From: Methanoregula sp.
GTDB lineage: Archaea > Halobacteriota > Methanomicrobia > Methanomicrobiales > Methanospirillaceae
Length of the DNA stretch: 33,329 nucleotides
Reading direction: 5' to 3'
Assembly: GCF_003170075.1 (NCBI RefSeq)
Contig: NZ_PMZU01000013.1
Location: 1-33,329, forward strand
Below the pieces are notes generated by a model. The model saw only the letters and a list, made by a program, of their open reading frames with translations. It did not search any database and was not told the DNA's origin. The position numbers and the translations under genes were made by a program. Of this stretch, positions 1 to 8,143 are shown one piece after another. Every line of letters begins with the position of its first letter. Within the stretch, counting starts at the first letter, position 1.

Positions 1-2
1 TC

Positions 3-983
3 ATCGCGTTCCTGAAACTCCAGGGCTGGATGCGGCCGCGGCCGATCACCTTCCCGGGCCAGCAGATCGTAAACACCGCGTTTCTGGCCCTCGCTATCGT
101 GTCCGGCGTACTCGTCGTCCTGCAGCCAACATGGATCCCACTCACAGTCGCCATATACCTCCCGCTGTTCTTTGTCCTCTCACTTGGTTTTGGGCTTCTC
201 ATGACGCTCCCGATCGGCGGGGCGGATATGCCTGTCGTGATCTCAATGTACAACGCCTTCACCGGCCTTGCCGTCGCCCTCGACGGGTTCTCGTTTGCTA
301 CCCCCAACTACGCGATGGTCATCGCTGGCATCATAGTCGGCGCTGCGGGTTCGCTGCTCACGCTCAATATGGCAAAGGCGATGAACCGCTCGATCTCGAA
401 CGTCTTCTTCGGTGCGTTCGGCGCAACAGAGGAGAAGGGGCTGCAGATCCAAGGCAGCATGAAGTCGATCGAAGTCGACGATGTCGCAGTCATGCTTGCC
501 TACGCGGATAAGGTAATCATTGCTCCCGGCTACGGAATGGCGGTTGCCCAGGCCCAGCAGAAGGTCAAAGAGCTGACTGACCTGCTCGAGAGCAAAAACG
601 TTCAGGTGAAATTTGCAATCCATCCGGTCGCCGGACGGATGCCCGGGCACATGAATGTCCTCCTGGCCGAGGCAGGGGTTGCCTACGACCGCCTCTTTGA
701 CCGGGACGAGGTAAACCCGGAGTTCCCGAGCACCGACGTGGTCCTTGTTATTGGGGCAAACGACACCGTTAACCCGGCGGCGCACCGGCAGGGGAGCCCG
801 CTCTTCGGCATGCCAATCCTCGATGTCGAACAGGCAAAGAATGTGATCGTCCTCAAACGAGGCCAGGGAAAGGGTTTCGCCGGGATCGAGAACGACCTCT
901 TCTACCGGGACAACACGCGGATGCTGTATGGCGATGCTCAGGAATCTGTCGGGAAGCTCGTGCAGGCCCTCAAGAAGTTATAA
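3..983 (+). CDS. pntB: NAD(P) transhydrogenase beta subunit, 5' end outside window
   Basis: PntB is the membrane subunit of the proton-translocating transhydrogenase, which moves hydride between NADH and NADP+ at the expense of the proton gradient. The frame is already open at base 3 (residues IAFLKLQGW precede the first Met at base 30), so the gene starts upstream. About 326 residues are present of roughly 460 usual for the family. Visible parts are membrane segments in the first ~120 residues with the GGADMPVVISMYNAFTG block, then the soluble NADP-binding domain with PGYGMAVAQAQ, HPVAGRMPGHMNVLLAEA and VIGANDTVNPAA, all PntB hallmarks. pntA is expected just upstream, outside the window. A GGGGATCCCC palindrome and a T-tract follow the stop. 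Confidence 0.95.
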   Translation: MAFLKLQGWMRPRPITFPGQQIVNTAFLALAIVSGVLVVLQPTWIPLTVAIYLPLFFVLSLGFGLLMTLPIGGADMPVVISMYNAFTGLAVALDGFSFATPNYAMVIAGIIVGAAGSLLTLNMAKAMNRSISNVFFGAFGATEEKGLQIQGSMKSIEVDDVAVMLAYADKVIIAPGYGMAVAQAQQKVKELTDLLESKNVQVKFAIHPVAGRMPGHMNVLLAEAGVAYDRLFDRDEVNPEFPSTDVVLVIGANDTVNPAAHRQGSPLFGMPILDVEQAKNVIVLKRGQGKGFAGIENDLFYRDNTRMLYGDAQESVGKLVQALKKL

Positions 984-990
984 TGCCCAT

Positions 991-1021
991 GGGGATCCCC
1001 CCACAGGCAGACATTTTTTTT
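991..1021 (+). terminator. terminator after pntB
   Basis: A perfect GGGGATCCCC palindrome at 991-1000 begins seven bases after the pntB stop. An uninterrupted run of eight T follows at 1014-1021. Archaeal transcription commonly ends at oligo-T runs. Confidence 0.5.
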
Positions 1022-1333
1022 ATCCAACTCTTTGAAAGTTGGAGTCACCCACGCGGCAGGAGTGATAGCCCCCGGGAGTGTTCATGGTAAGTATCTGATT
1101 CTCAATCCGGCTTCCCGCAATGTACCTTCCATGTTCCGGGCCGGCAATTCTCTGCCCAATCCATTATTCATGTCCGGTCGCGGGGAGGTCTTTCGTGTAC
1201 TGTACGGAAACCTGAATTGGCCAAAATATCGGCCCGAACATTAAAACGTTCATCTTCCGACAGCACCCTGCCCACAGGTATAAGAACAAATATCGCCAAA
1301 ATGTAGAGAAAACATTACAAGGAGTGAACTATT
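1022..1333. other. intergenic region, no convincing gene
   Basis: About 310 bases between pntB and the small repeat protein. A 70-codon frame at 1032-1244 has no ribosome site and no recognisable family, and its Pro/Asn/Arg-rich composition looks random, so it is not called. The only clear signal is the ribosome site (GGAGTGA, 1320-1326) for the next gene. Confidence 0.5.
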
Positions 1334-1576
1334 ATGGACTTTGGAAATCTCGGCGGAATCGGCGGCTCTGTCGCCGGTTTTATCGCTACACCTGAAGGTC
1401 AGACTGCAGTAAAAAATTTCCTGGCAACACCTGACGGGACAACCCTGCTCAAGAATTTTGCTGCGACCCCACAGGGCCAGCAGATCATTATGAGCATTCT
1501 TCCCTCCGTTGTTGACGGGATGAACCTGCCGGAACCGGTCAAGGCAATGATCAAGAGCTCCGCCCCGACCCAGTAA
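1334..1576 (+). CDS. small protein with three 13-residue repeats
   Basis: An 80-residue protein of unknown function. The start is well set by GGAGTGA 7 bases before the ATG. After a glycine-rich N-terminus (GNLGGIGGSVAGF), the motif (I/L/A)ATPxGxxxxKNF occurs three times with an exact 13-residue period, its Ala at residues 18, 31 and 44: ATPEGQTAVKNF, ATPDGTTLLKNF and ATPQGQQIIMSI. A short hydrophobic/proline tail follows. There is no signal peptide or convincing membrane span. The repeats could form stacked amphipathic helices joined by ATPxG turns. A monocistronic unit is likely: it stands alone and a T-tract follows the stop. No function is assigned. Confidence 0.75.
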   Translation: MDFGNLGGIGGSVAGFIATPEGQTAVKNFLATPDGTTLLKNFAATPQGQQIIMSILPSVVDGMNLPEPVKAMIKSSAPTQ

Positions 1577-1587
1577 ACGATTAATCC

Positions 1588-1598
1588 TTTCTTTTTTT
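1588..1598 (+). terminator. T-rich terminator after the repeat protein
   Basis: The run TTTCTTTTTTT lies about 12 bases after the stop codon, as expected for an archaeal oligo-T terminator. Confidence 0.45.
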
Positions 1599-1615
1599 CA
1601 TGAACCATTCTTAAA

Positions 1616-1735
1616 ATGCGGGGCAAGGACCTGTCCCCGAAGGATGATGTATACACGGCAAATCTCGATGAAGTGCAGGATATGATCAAGAGTGTCAGGA
1701 TCTCCCCCGTGATCGTTACCACAAAAAGCCGGTAA
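1616..1735 (+). CDS. possible 39-residue ORF or gene remnant
   Basis: A short frame encodes a charged peptide beginning MRGKDLSPKDDVY and ending VIVTTKSR. Its codon choice resembles the neighbours and its composition is protein-like (acidic helix, then a beta-like VRISPVIVTT). It has no ribosome site, and the preceding T-tract would separate it from the upstream gene. It could be a remnant of a longer gene or chance. Function unknown. Confidence 0.2.
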   Translation: MRGKDLSPKDDVYTANLDEVQDMIKSVRISPVIVTTKSR

Positions 1736-1849
1736 AGACACGAAGGGATACCGAAGTTACCGCAACAAACAGGAGACACTATAACCAAACGGGAATTTCC
1801 CCTCAACGTGACGAGTACAAAAGATCGAAATGGTAGAAAAATTTCAGCA

Positions 1850-1879
1850 CTAAAAAACCGGGTCCGGGTTCTTTTTTAG
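1850..1879 (-). terminator. inverted repeat ending the polyphosphate operon
   Basis: CTAAAAAA at 1850-1857 is mirrored by TTTTTTAG at 1872-1879, around a GC-rich core (CCGGGTCCGGGTT). The element overlaps the ppx stop codon. Read on the minus strand it gives a stem ending in a T-run; it could also act in the other direction. Confidence 0.45.
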
Positions 1880-3486
1880 TTCTCCCGTTTCTCATTCCCG
1901 TTCCCATCAGTCCGGGACGCAATTACGTTAATGATGAGCCGTTTTGAGAACACTTTCTCAAATGCCCTCTGCTCGGCCTCCACGCCCCAGATCTCAAGCT
2001 GGCAGTCGCTCTGCGCGATGATATCGAGAACGACCTCGTTTTTATCAGACCGGATAAACTTCGTATGCTCCACGAGCCCCGCGTGGCTCCGGTCCAGGCT
2101 CTCACCCAGCCGGACAAACATTGCAAGCACCAGCACCATCCGCTGCTCGTGACCGTCAAGATCGGGAACATCAAGGTGCTTTTTACGCGGCTTCTTCTTG
2201 CGGTGGAACCGTGCGATATTTGCCATAATATCGATCTCTTTTAAGTCAAACCCGAGCAGTTCGGAATTCTTGATGATATAATAGGAGTGGGCATGGTGGT
2301 TGGTAAAGGAGATGAACGAACCGATGTCGTGCAGGAAGGCGGCATATTCAAGGAGCTCCTGTTCCCATTCACCGTAATCGTGCAGTTTCATTTCTTTCGC
2401 GGAATCAAAGATCTCAAGCGCCAACCGGGTCACGGTCCGTGCGTGTGCCTCATTGATCCCGCAGGACCGGCCCAGCTGGAGCACGCTCGTCTCCCTGGGA
2501 GAAAGCGTCCCGAACAGGGGAAAATCCTCCATCCGTGAAAGATAATCCACGAGAAGGCCGTCCTGGAGCCCCCGACTGGTTGTGGTCACGGATTCAAGAG
2601 CGAGCTCTTTCATGAAGATCTCAAGAATCACAGCCCCTGCGATGATGATGTCGGCCCGCTCGGGATTGACTCCCGGCACTTTCCGGCGATCTTCAAGCGG
2701 GAGTGCACAGAGAAGGTCGATCACTTTTTTGAGGTCCCGGTAGGTGAGCACACCGGACGGGGAAGTACCGGCAGGGTGAAGCGCTTTCTGCGCGATGTCG
2801 GCAAGATTCATGATGCTGCCAGAGCTACCCACCGCGAGGTCGATCTTCTGTTTTTTTATCTTCTGGACCGTGTGGATGATCGCGTTTTTCACGTACTGCT
2901 GGACGACCTTGTACTGGTCGGAACGCACAGGCTCAGCCAGGTTCCGTGAGAAGAACAGGTTCGTCAGCCGGATCGCGCCAAGCCGGAAACTTTCGAGTAT
3001 CTGGTACTGCTGCTGGCCCCCGACCGAGATCTCGGTGCTCCCCCCGCCGATATCGAGAAAAAATGCCTGTTGGTCGCCAAGGTGCATCCCGCTTGCGACC
3101 CCGAGATATATCAGCCGTGCCTCTTCAAGTCCGGAAATCACCCGGACATCGAGCAGCGCATCGCGCCGCAACCGGTTAAGCAGTTCGTTCTGGTTTGAGG
3201 CTTCACGGGCCGCCGAGGTTGCAACCGCGACAAACTCCTCAGCGGAAAACGTGCGTGCAAGATCGACGAACTTCCGGCAGACGAGGCAGGTGCGATCGAT
3301 AGCCTCTGGTGTTATTTCCTCGTCATCAAACTCGCCTTCCCCGAGACGCACCTGCTGTTTCTGCCGGGTCAGGATACTGTAGGAGTGGTTGGGATTGAAC
3401 CGGACGACGAGCATCCGTACGGAGTTTGTCCCGATATCGATGAATGCCACGATGCGGCCGGCAGCCCCGATCTTTCTGGATTTCAC
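1876..3486 (-). CDS. ppx: exopolyphosphatase, Ppx/GppA family, with HD-type C-terminal domain
   Basis: Ppx/GppA enzymes remove terminal phosphate from polyphosphate or hydrolyse pppGpp; here polyphosphate is the likely substrate because ppk1 is in the same operon. The 536-residue product has the actin-like ATPase fold signatures FIDIGTNSVRML (about residues 15-26) and FLDIGGGSTEI (143-153), then a helical C-terminal part with an HD-type motif, AAFLHDIGSFIS (about 382-393). The length fits long Ppx proteins. The start is GTG at 3486. It overlaps the upstream CHAD-HD stop as GTGA (four bases), which suggests translational coupling. It is the last gene of the ppk1 operon and a terminator-like inverted repeat overlaps its stop. 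Confidence 0.92.
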   Translation of the reverse strand: MKSRKIGAAGRIVAFIDIGTNSVRMLVVRFNPNHSYSILTRQKQQVRLGEGEFDDEEITPEAIDRTCLVCRKFVDLARTFSAEEFVAVATSAAREASNQNELLNRLRRDALLDVRVISGLEEARLIYLGVASGMHLGDQQAFFLDIGGGSTEISVGGQQQYQILESFRLGAIRLTNLFFSRNLAEPVRSDQYKVVQQYVKNAIIHTVQKIKKQKIDLAVGSSGSIMNLADIAQKALHPAGTSPSGVLTYRDLKKVIDLLCALPLEDRRKVPGVNPERADIIIAGAVILEIFMKELALESVTTTSRGLQDGLLVDYLSRMEDFPLFGTLSPRETSVLQLGRSCGINEAHARTVTRLALEIFDSAKEMKLHDYGEWEQELLEYAAFLHDIGSFISFTNHHAHSYYIIKNSELLGFDLKEIDIMANIARFHRKKKPRKKHLDVPDLDGHEQRMVLVLAMFVRLGESLDRSHAGLVEHTKFIRSDKNEVVLDIIAQSDCQLEIWGVEAEQRAFEKVFSKRLIINVIASRTDGNGNEKREN

Positions 3487-5093
3487 GGTATCACCAGCGT
3501 TCTTCCGAATACGTCCGCGAACAGGTCACTCTTTTTTATGGCACGGGCCTTCTCGGTCGCCACATCTCCTGTGAAAGTAATCACGCACTGCACTTCAGTC
3601 CCGCCGATCGTGCAGTGCAGATCGGTCACGCTTGCCGCGTGGAGGTAATCGAGGCCGTCGGCAACCCGGAGGAGCGCAGCAAGGATGCGGACGCGTTTCT
3701 GATCGGCTGGTGAAAGGAGGAGCCAGAAACCTGTCGGCCGGGACCGTGTGCTCCCGCCATGGAGGCCTGTAACGAGGGCGATGATACCCTGTTCGCGGAC
3801 CGGTACCGTCAGGTCGCCGCAGGAAAGGATCAATTCGGCGCTTTTTTTCTGGTGCCCAACCTGCCCCATCAACCAGCCGATATCGTGGATGGTTGCAGCA
3901 TAATCAAGCAGCGCACGGTCACGGGAGCCAAGCCCGTGAAGGGGAGCAAGTTCATCAAAGAGCCGAAGGGAAAGTGCCGCGACCGTGCGGCCATGGGCAG
4001 CGTGTTCGGGCGCCATAGTGGCAAGTTGAACGAACGCCGCACGCTCCTCTTTAACCGAATGAGAGGGTCGGTGGCAGACTGCCGTCCGCTGTCCTTCCAG
4101 CACCGTTAAGCGCAGCTCGTCCCAGAACCCGGTACGGACAAGGGTGTCCCAGTACCGTACAAACTGCCGGTAGAGCCGGGCCCGGCACCGCTCCCGGTTG
4201 ACCAGCAGTCTTCGGAGGGGGGCCACCGCAGATACCGCGGCGCCGGGCAGGTCCCCCCTAGGGTACCGGTGGGCACGCTGTTTTATGATAGCAAGGGTCA
4301 TCTGCTCGATCCAGACATCGCAATCATGGATGTCGCCGAGGAGATCCTGGAGCCTCTTTATCCGTGCGATTGGTTTCCCGAGCTCACGCCGGTAGAGCGG
4401 GGCATAGGTTTCCAGCGTGTACCGGAGTTTCTTTGCCGCGATCCTCATGGCATGGTGCTCGAACACCGCGTCCGGGTTGTGCACAAAGGGTTCAAACCGG
4501 TCCAGCCCGGCCAGCCGTCTGCCAATCCGGTCGGCGGCGACCGGGAGCACCCCGAAATACCGCGCCCGTCTCCTTCCCCGTCCTGCTGCGGCAGGCACGG
4601 GGCATGCCGCCTGTATCCCGGAGAGCACCAGTGTTTCCTCCAGCTCGTCAAGTGCCGAGATCACCTGCTGCTGGAGGAGCCCGCGTCGTTTCTGGAGCCG
4701 CGAAAGAAGTGCGGCAATGGGATCGCCGGCGTAGGATTGTGCAGGGGCCGGTTCGGTCATACCTGCCGGCACCGGGACTGCTTGAGCCTTCAGGTACTTT
4801 TTCAAAAATGCAATCTGGACATCCGTATCCCGGGCTTCCCCAAGGGCGCGGGTAACAGATTTTATCTCATGCATCCAGTGGCGGAAATCCTTCTCCGGGA
4901 AGCAGGAGGAGAAGAGCGGGAGCGCCGCACGGAGCCGGCGGGAGGCCACCCGCATGCGGTGGATATGCTCAATATCGTCATCATCCCGTACACCGGTGAT
5001 CTCTTTTGAGGTGACATCAATGAGAGGCAGCAGCCGGCCCGCCCCGAAAACGCAGGGGCCTGGCACGGGCACCCGCGGTTCAGGTGCCGGCAT
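3483..5093 (-). CDS. CHAD domain protein fused to a Ppx-like HD domain
   Basis: CHAD domains are helical, histidine-rich modules that bind polyphosphate. The signature EHIHRMRVASRRLR lies near the N-terminus, and a second half-repeat carries HAMRIAAKKLRYTLETY and RIKRLQDLLGDIHDCDVW. The last ~140 residues are a separate HD-type domain (YAATIHDIGWLM ... RILAALLRVADGLDYLH) that resembles the C-terminal domain of the adjacent Ppx (LEYAAFLHDIGSF ... MFVRLGESLDRSH). The frame is open to 5150, but that would overlap ppk1 by 71 bases. ATG at 5093 leaves a 14-base overlap and the CHAD domain intact, so it is preferred. Catalysis by the HD part is not proven. A polyphosphate-responsive or polyphosphate-tethering role is inferred from the operon. 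Confidence 0.85.
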   Translation of the reverse strand: MPAPEPRVPVPGPCVFGAGRLLPLIDVTSKEITGVRDDDDIEHIHRMRVASRRLRAALPLFSSCFPEKDFRHWMHEIKSVTRALGEARDTDVQIAFLKKYLKAQAVPVPAGMTEPAPAQSYAGDPIAALLSRLQKRRGLLQQQVISALDELEETLVLSGIQAACPVPAAAGRGRRRARYFGVLPVAADRIGRRLAGLDRFEPFVHNPDAVFEHHAMRIAAKKLRYTLETYAPLYRRELGKPIARIKRLQDLLGDIHDCDVWIEQMTLAIIKQRAHRYPRGDLPGAAVSAVAPLRRLLVNRERCRARLYRQFVRYWDTLVRTGFWDELRLTVLEGQRTAVCHRPSHSVKEERAAFVQLATMAPEHAAHGRTVAALSLRLFDELAPLHGLGSRDRALLDYAATIHDIGWLMGQVGHQKKSAELILSCGDLTVPVREQGIIALVTGLHGGSTRSRPTGFWLLLSPADQKRVRILAALLRVADGLDYLHAASVTDLHCTIGGTEVQCVITFTGDVATEKARAIKKSDLFADVFGRTLVIP

Positions 5094-7182
5094 TGTACCA
5101 TATCCCGGGGTGTTCGAGGAACCATAACTGCGAATCGACCGGCGCCTCACCCGATTCAGGATGTTTCCGCATGTATGTCCCGTCCCCTGACATCAGCCGC
5201 AGCTGCTGGTTGTCCTTAAGTTCGGTATCGAGAATGATTGAGAGAAGCGCCTTTTTAATTGCGGGATCGGTGACCGGGAAGAGCACCTCCACCCGCCGGT
5301 CAAGGTTCCGGGGCATGAGATCGGCGCTCCCGAGAAAGACTTCGTCATCGCCACCGTTTCTGAAATAATAAATCCTCGCATGTTCAAGGAACCGGCCGAC
5401 GATCGCACTGACCGTGATCTTCTCGCTTGTACCGGGAAGGCCCGGCCTGAGGCAGCAGATACCCCGGATCTGGAGGTCGATTGTTACCCCGGCCTGGGAA
5501 GCGCGGTACAAGGAGTTAATGCACTCCTGATCCACAAGCGCGTTCATCTTGAAAATGAGGTGCCCACCGCCGTGCTCTCTGTGGTTTTCGATCTCCCGGT
5601 CGATCCGCGTGATAATGGCGGTGCGGAGGGTGACCGGCGCCACGGCAAGCTTCAGATACTTGTCAATACGGGCATAGCCGGTCAGGAAGTTGAAGAGGTT
5701 AGCTACGTCATATCCGATATCCCGGTCGCAGGTAAACATCCCGAAATCCGTGTAGACCCGGCTTGTCGTTGCATTGTAATTGCCGGTACCGAGGTGCATG
5801 TATCGCCTGATCCCATCCTTCTCGCGCCGGACAACCATGCAGAGCTTCGCGTGCACCTTGAGGCCGACGACCCCGTAGACCACGTGGACACCGGCCCGCT
5901 CGAGCGCACGGGCCCATCCGATATTGTTTTCCTCGTCGAACCGGGCCTTGAGTTCGATCAACGCGGCCACCGCCTTCCCATTCTCGCGGGCCTCCAAAAG
6001 TGCCTGGACAATCGGTGATTTCGAACCCACCCGGTACAGGGTGATCTTGATCGCAAGGACGTCCGGGTCGTGCGCCGCCTGCCGGATAAAATTGATCACC
6101 GGGGAGAAACTGTCATAAGGGTGGAAGAGGAGGATATCCTTTTTCCTGATGGCGGAAAAAATATCTTTTTCCTCGGCAAGTTCCGGCGGGATCGATGGCT
6201 GGAACGGGGGATCTTTCAAGTCGGGCCGGTCAAGCGAGAGAAGTTCCATGAGGTCGGCCATGCCCACCGGGTGGCCGATCCGGTACAGCATGTGGGACCC
6301 GATGCCCAGTTTCTTTTCAAGCATGTGGCAGGTACTTTCGTGCATTGATGAGTCGACCTCGATCCTGACCGGGGTGCCCCGGGCACGCTGTTCCATGATC
6401 TCCTCGACCGTGGTCAGGAGATCGGACGCCTCATCAACTTCGATGTCGAGGTCAGCATCACGTGTGATACGGAAGGGGGACGCCCCCACCACTTCGAGGC
6501 CGGGGAAGAGCAGGTCAAGGTGCGCTGCCACGAGGTCTTCGAGGTACACCAGGTGCACCTGTTTATTGTCACGGTGGCCGCCAGCGCCGGTTTCCGGGAC
6601 CCTGACAAGCCGGGGAAAAAGGCCGGTTGGTACTTTGATCCGTGCGAAGAGTTCCTTTCCTTTCGGGTCGCGGATGATGATGGCGAGGTTGAGAGAAAGG
6701 TTGGAGATGAAGGGAAACGGGTGAGCGGAATCGAAGGCGAGTGGGGTGAGCACCGGGAATACTTCCTCGATAAAGAACGTGCGGAGCGCTTTTTTCTGCT
6801 CCGCGTCAAGCTCCTTGTAGAGATGGATAAAGATCCCGGCGCTGTAAAGCCGGGGAAGGATCTCCTTTGTCCAGCAGTCGTACTGAAGGGCAAGTTCGGG
6901 GAGAAGTGCTTTTTCTATCGCGACGAGCTGCTCTGATGCCGTCATCCCGTCGGGGGGAGCCTTGAGTACACCCTGTGCAGCCTGCCGCTGAAGACCCGAG
7001 ACGCGGATCATGAAGAATTCATCAAGGTTGTTTGCAAAGATGGAAAGGAACTTCACCCGTTCCAGGAGCGGGTGCCCCTCGTCCTGTGCTTCCTCCAGCA
7101 CATGGTGGTTGAAACGGATCCAGCTCAGCTCGCGGTTGATATAGAGCGACGGGGAATCCAGTGGGGGAGCGGAATCGGTCAT
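5080..7182 (-). CDS. ppk1: polyphosphate kinase 1
   Basis: Ppk1 reversibly transfers the gamma phosphate of ATP onto polyphosphate through a phosphohistidine. The product has the N-terminal block LYINRELSWIRFNHHVLEEA, the ANNLDEFFMIRVSGL block, the ITLYRVGSKSPIVQALLEA block and the phosphorylated-His motif GLKVHAKLCMV (His about residue 444 from this start). HLGTGNYN follows it. Length (700 residues) is normal. The frame is open to an ATG at 7215. The ATG at 7182 is preferred because GGTGATC, complementary to the 16S rRNA end, lies just before it and family similarity begins shortly after. First gene of the ppk1/CHAD-HD/ppx operon. Confidence 0.95.
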   Translation of the reverse strand: MTDSAPPLDSPSLYINRELSWIRFNHHVLEEAQDEGHPLLERVKFLSIFANNLDEFFMIRVSGLQRQAAQGVLKAPPDGMTASEQLVAIEKALLPELALQYDCWTKEILPRLYSAGIFIHLYKELDAEQKKALRTFFIEEVFPVLTPLAFDSAHPFPFISNLSLNLAIIIRDPKGKELFARIKVPTGLFPRLVRVPETGAGGHRDNKQVHLVYLEDLVAAHLDLLFPGLEVVGASPFRITRDADLDIEVDEASDLLTTVEEIMEQRARGTPVRIEVDSSMHESTCHMLEKKLGIGSHMLYRIGHPVGMADLMELLSLDRPDLKDPPFQPSIPPELAEEKDIFSAIRKKDILLFHPYDSFSPVINFIRQAAHDPDVLAIKITLYRVGSKSPIVQALLEARENGKAVAALIELKARFDEENNIGWARALERAGVHVVYGVVGLKVHAKLCMVVRREKDGIRRYMHLGTGNYNATTSRVYTDFGMFTCDRDIGYDVANLFNFLTGYARIDKYLKLAVAPVTLRTAIITRIDREIENHREHGGGHLIFKMNALVDQECINSLYRASQAGVTIDLQIRGICCLRPGLPGTSEKITVSAIVGRFLEHARIYYFRNGGDDEVFLGSADLMPRNLDRRVEVLFPVTDPAIKKALLSIILDTELKDNQQLRLMSGDGTYMRKHPESGEAPVDSQLWFLEHPGIWYNAGT

Positions 7183-7237
7183 ACGATCACCGGACACTGC
7201 ACGAAATGGCTTCATGCAGATGCCTTAATAGTGTACA

Positions 7238-7906
7238 GTGATGGTAGGGAGGCCGGGTTTATCAAGCCTGCACCCGGCAGGAGACATAGAGAGCCTCCAT
7301 GAGATTGCCGAATCGTTCAACAACCTGCTGGGCTGTGCCGTAGCGGTGGGCAGGGCATACGGGAGTGCCCCGGTCCGGTTTATCTCACGGGGTTTTGTGA
7401 TCTTCTGCAAGGGCTGCCCGCTCCTCCTTCTCCTCTTTATCCTGTACTTTGGGATGCCTTCTGTCGGGATCATGCTCACGCCGTTTGTCGCCTCGGTTAT
7501 CGGTTTTGTCTGCTGCAACTCGGCGTACAATTCCGAGTATATCCGGGGGGCCATCCACTCGATAAAAGAAGGGCAGATGACGGCAGCACAGGCGCTCGGG
7601 ATGTCAAAGTGGCAGGCGATCCGCTGGATCATCCTCCCGCAGGCATTACGGAAGGCGTTCCCGGGGATAACAAACGAGTTCATCTACCTGGTCAAGTACT
7701 CGTCTCTCGCGTACATGATCACATTGATCGAGCTCACAGGTGCGGCAAAGATGATCGCAACCAAGTACTTCGAGTACAACGAGACGTTCCTCTGCGTCGG
7801 CATCGTGTATCTCGCACTTGTCACGATAACGACAGTTGCCGCACATTTTATCGAGAAGAAATATGCAATCCCGGCCGGTCAGGCCGCGTGCAGCGCGGTC
7901 GCATGA
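7238..7906 (+). CDS. amino-acid ABC transporter permease, N-terminally shortened
   Basis: The protein matches the polar amino-acid (HisM/GlnP-type) permease family. CKGCPLLLLLFILYFGMPSVGI corresponds to the RGTPLLVQLFxIYFGLP block, and AAQALGMSKWQAIRWIILPQALR is the cytoplasmic EAA loop that contacts the ATPase. At least four membrane segments remain. The usual first membrane helix is missing: a non-hydrophobic stretch precedes ESFNNLLGCAVAVG, and an in-frame TAG lies at 7229. The start is a GTG at 7238 or ATG at 7241, without a good ribosome site. No ATPase or binding-protein gene is adjacent. It could be a decaying remnant or an unusual orphan subunit. Confidence 0.75.
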   Translation: MMVGRPGLSSLHPAGDIESLHEIAESFNNLLGCAVAVGRAYGSAPVRFISRGFVIFCKGCPLLLLLFILYFGMPSVGIMLTPFVASVIGFVCCNSAYNSEYIRGAIHSIKEGQMTAAQALGMSKWQAIRWIILPQALRKAFPGITNEFIYLVKYSSLAYMITLIELTGAAKMIATKYFEYNETFLCVGIVYLALVTITTVAAHFIEKKYAIPAGQAACSAVA

Positions 7907-8050
7907 GAGCGGCAGATTGGCCGGATTTTTTTTTACTTTGTCAACATTACCGGATTTTTTTTAAAGACCGTAAACTCATTTGAACTTTTTTGCAGTATTC
8001 ACTAAACTTGTCGGACTTTTTTTAAACTGCCGGCCCTGATCCCAACGCCA

Positions 8051-8059
8051 TTTATAAAT
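8051..8059 (+). promoter_or_regulatory. TATA box
   Basis: TTTATAAAT matches the archaeal TATA consensus closely. Initiation would be expected near 8080-8085, upstream of the GC-rich hairpin element, some 370 bases before the next gene of normal size. It may drive a non-coding RNA or a long leader. Confidence 0.4.
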
Positions 8060-8143
8060 CACAGGCCGAATTGGATCACTCACGATCCGGACGGGCGATC
8101 ATGATGATGGGGGCTGATGCCCCCATACCCCCACAAGCGAGGA

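Noticed and set aside
243-785. 180-codon minus-strand frame inside pntB
   Set aside because: Antisense shadow of pntB with no recognisable domain.
1032-1244. 70-codon frame after pntB
   Set aside because: No ribosome site, no family likeness, and composition looks like non-coding translation.
2795-3382. 195-codon plus-strand frame inside ppx
   Set aside because: Opposite-strand shadow of a well-supported gene. Serine/arginine-rich translation is typical of antisense frames in GC-rich DNA.
4269-5009. 246-codon plus-strand frame inside the CHAD-HD gene
   Set aside because: Antisense shadow. The minus-strand CHAD and HD motifs are unambiguous.
8101-8117. C/D-box guide RNA (ATGATGA followed by CTGA)
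   Set aside because: The spacing between the two boxes is only about six bases, too short for a guide, and no second C'/D' pair with proper spacing was found.
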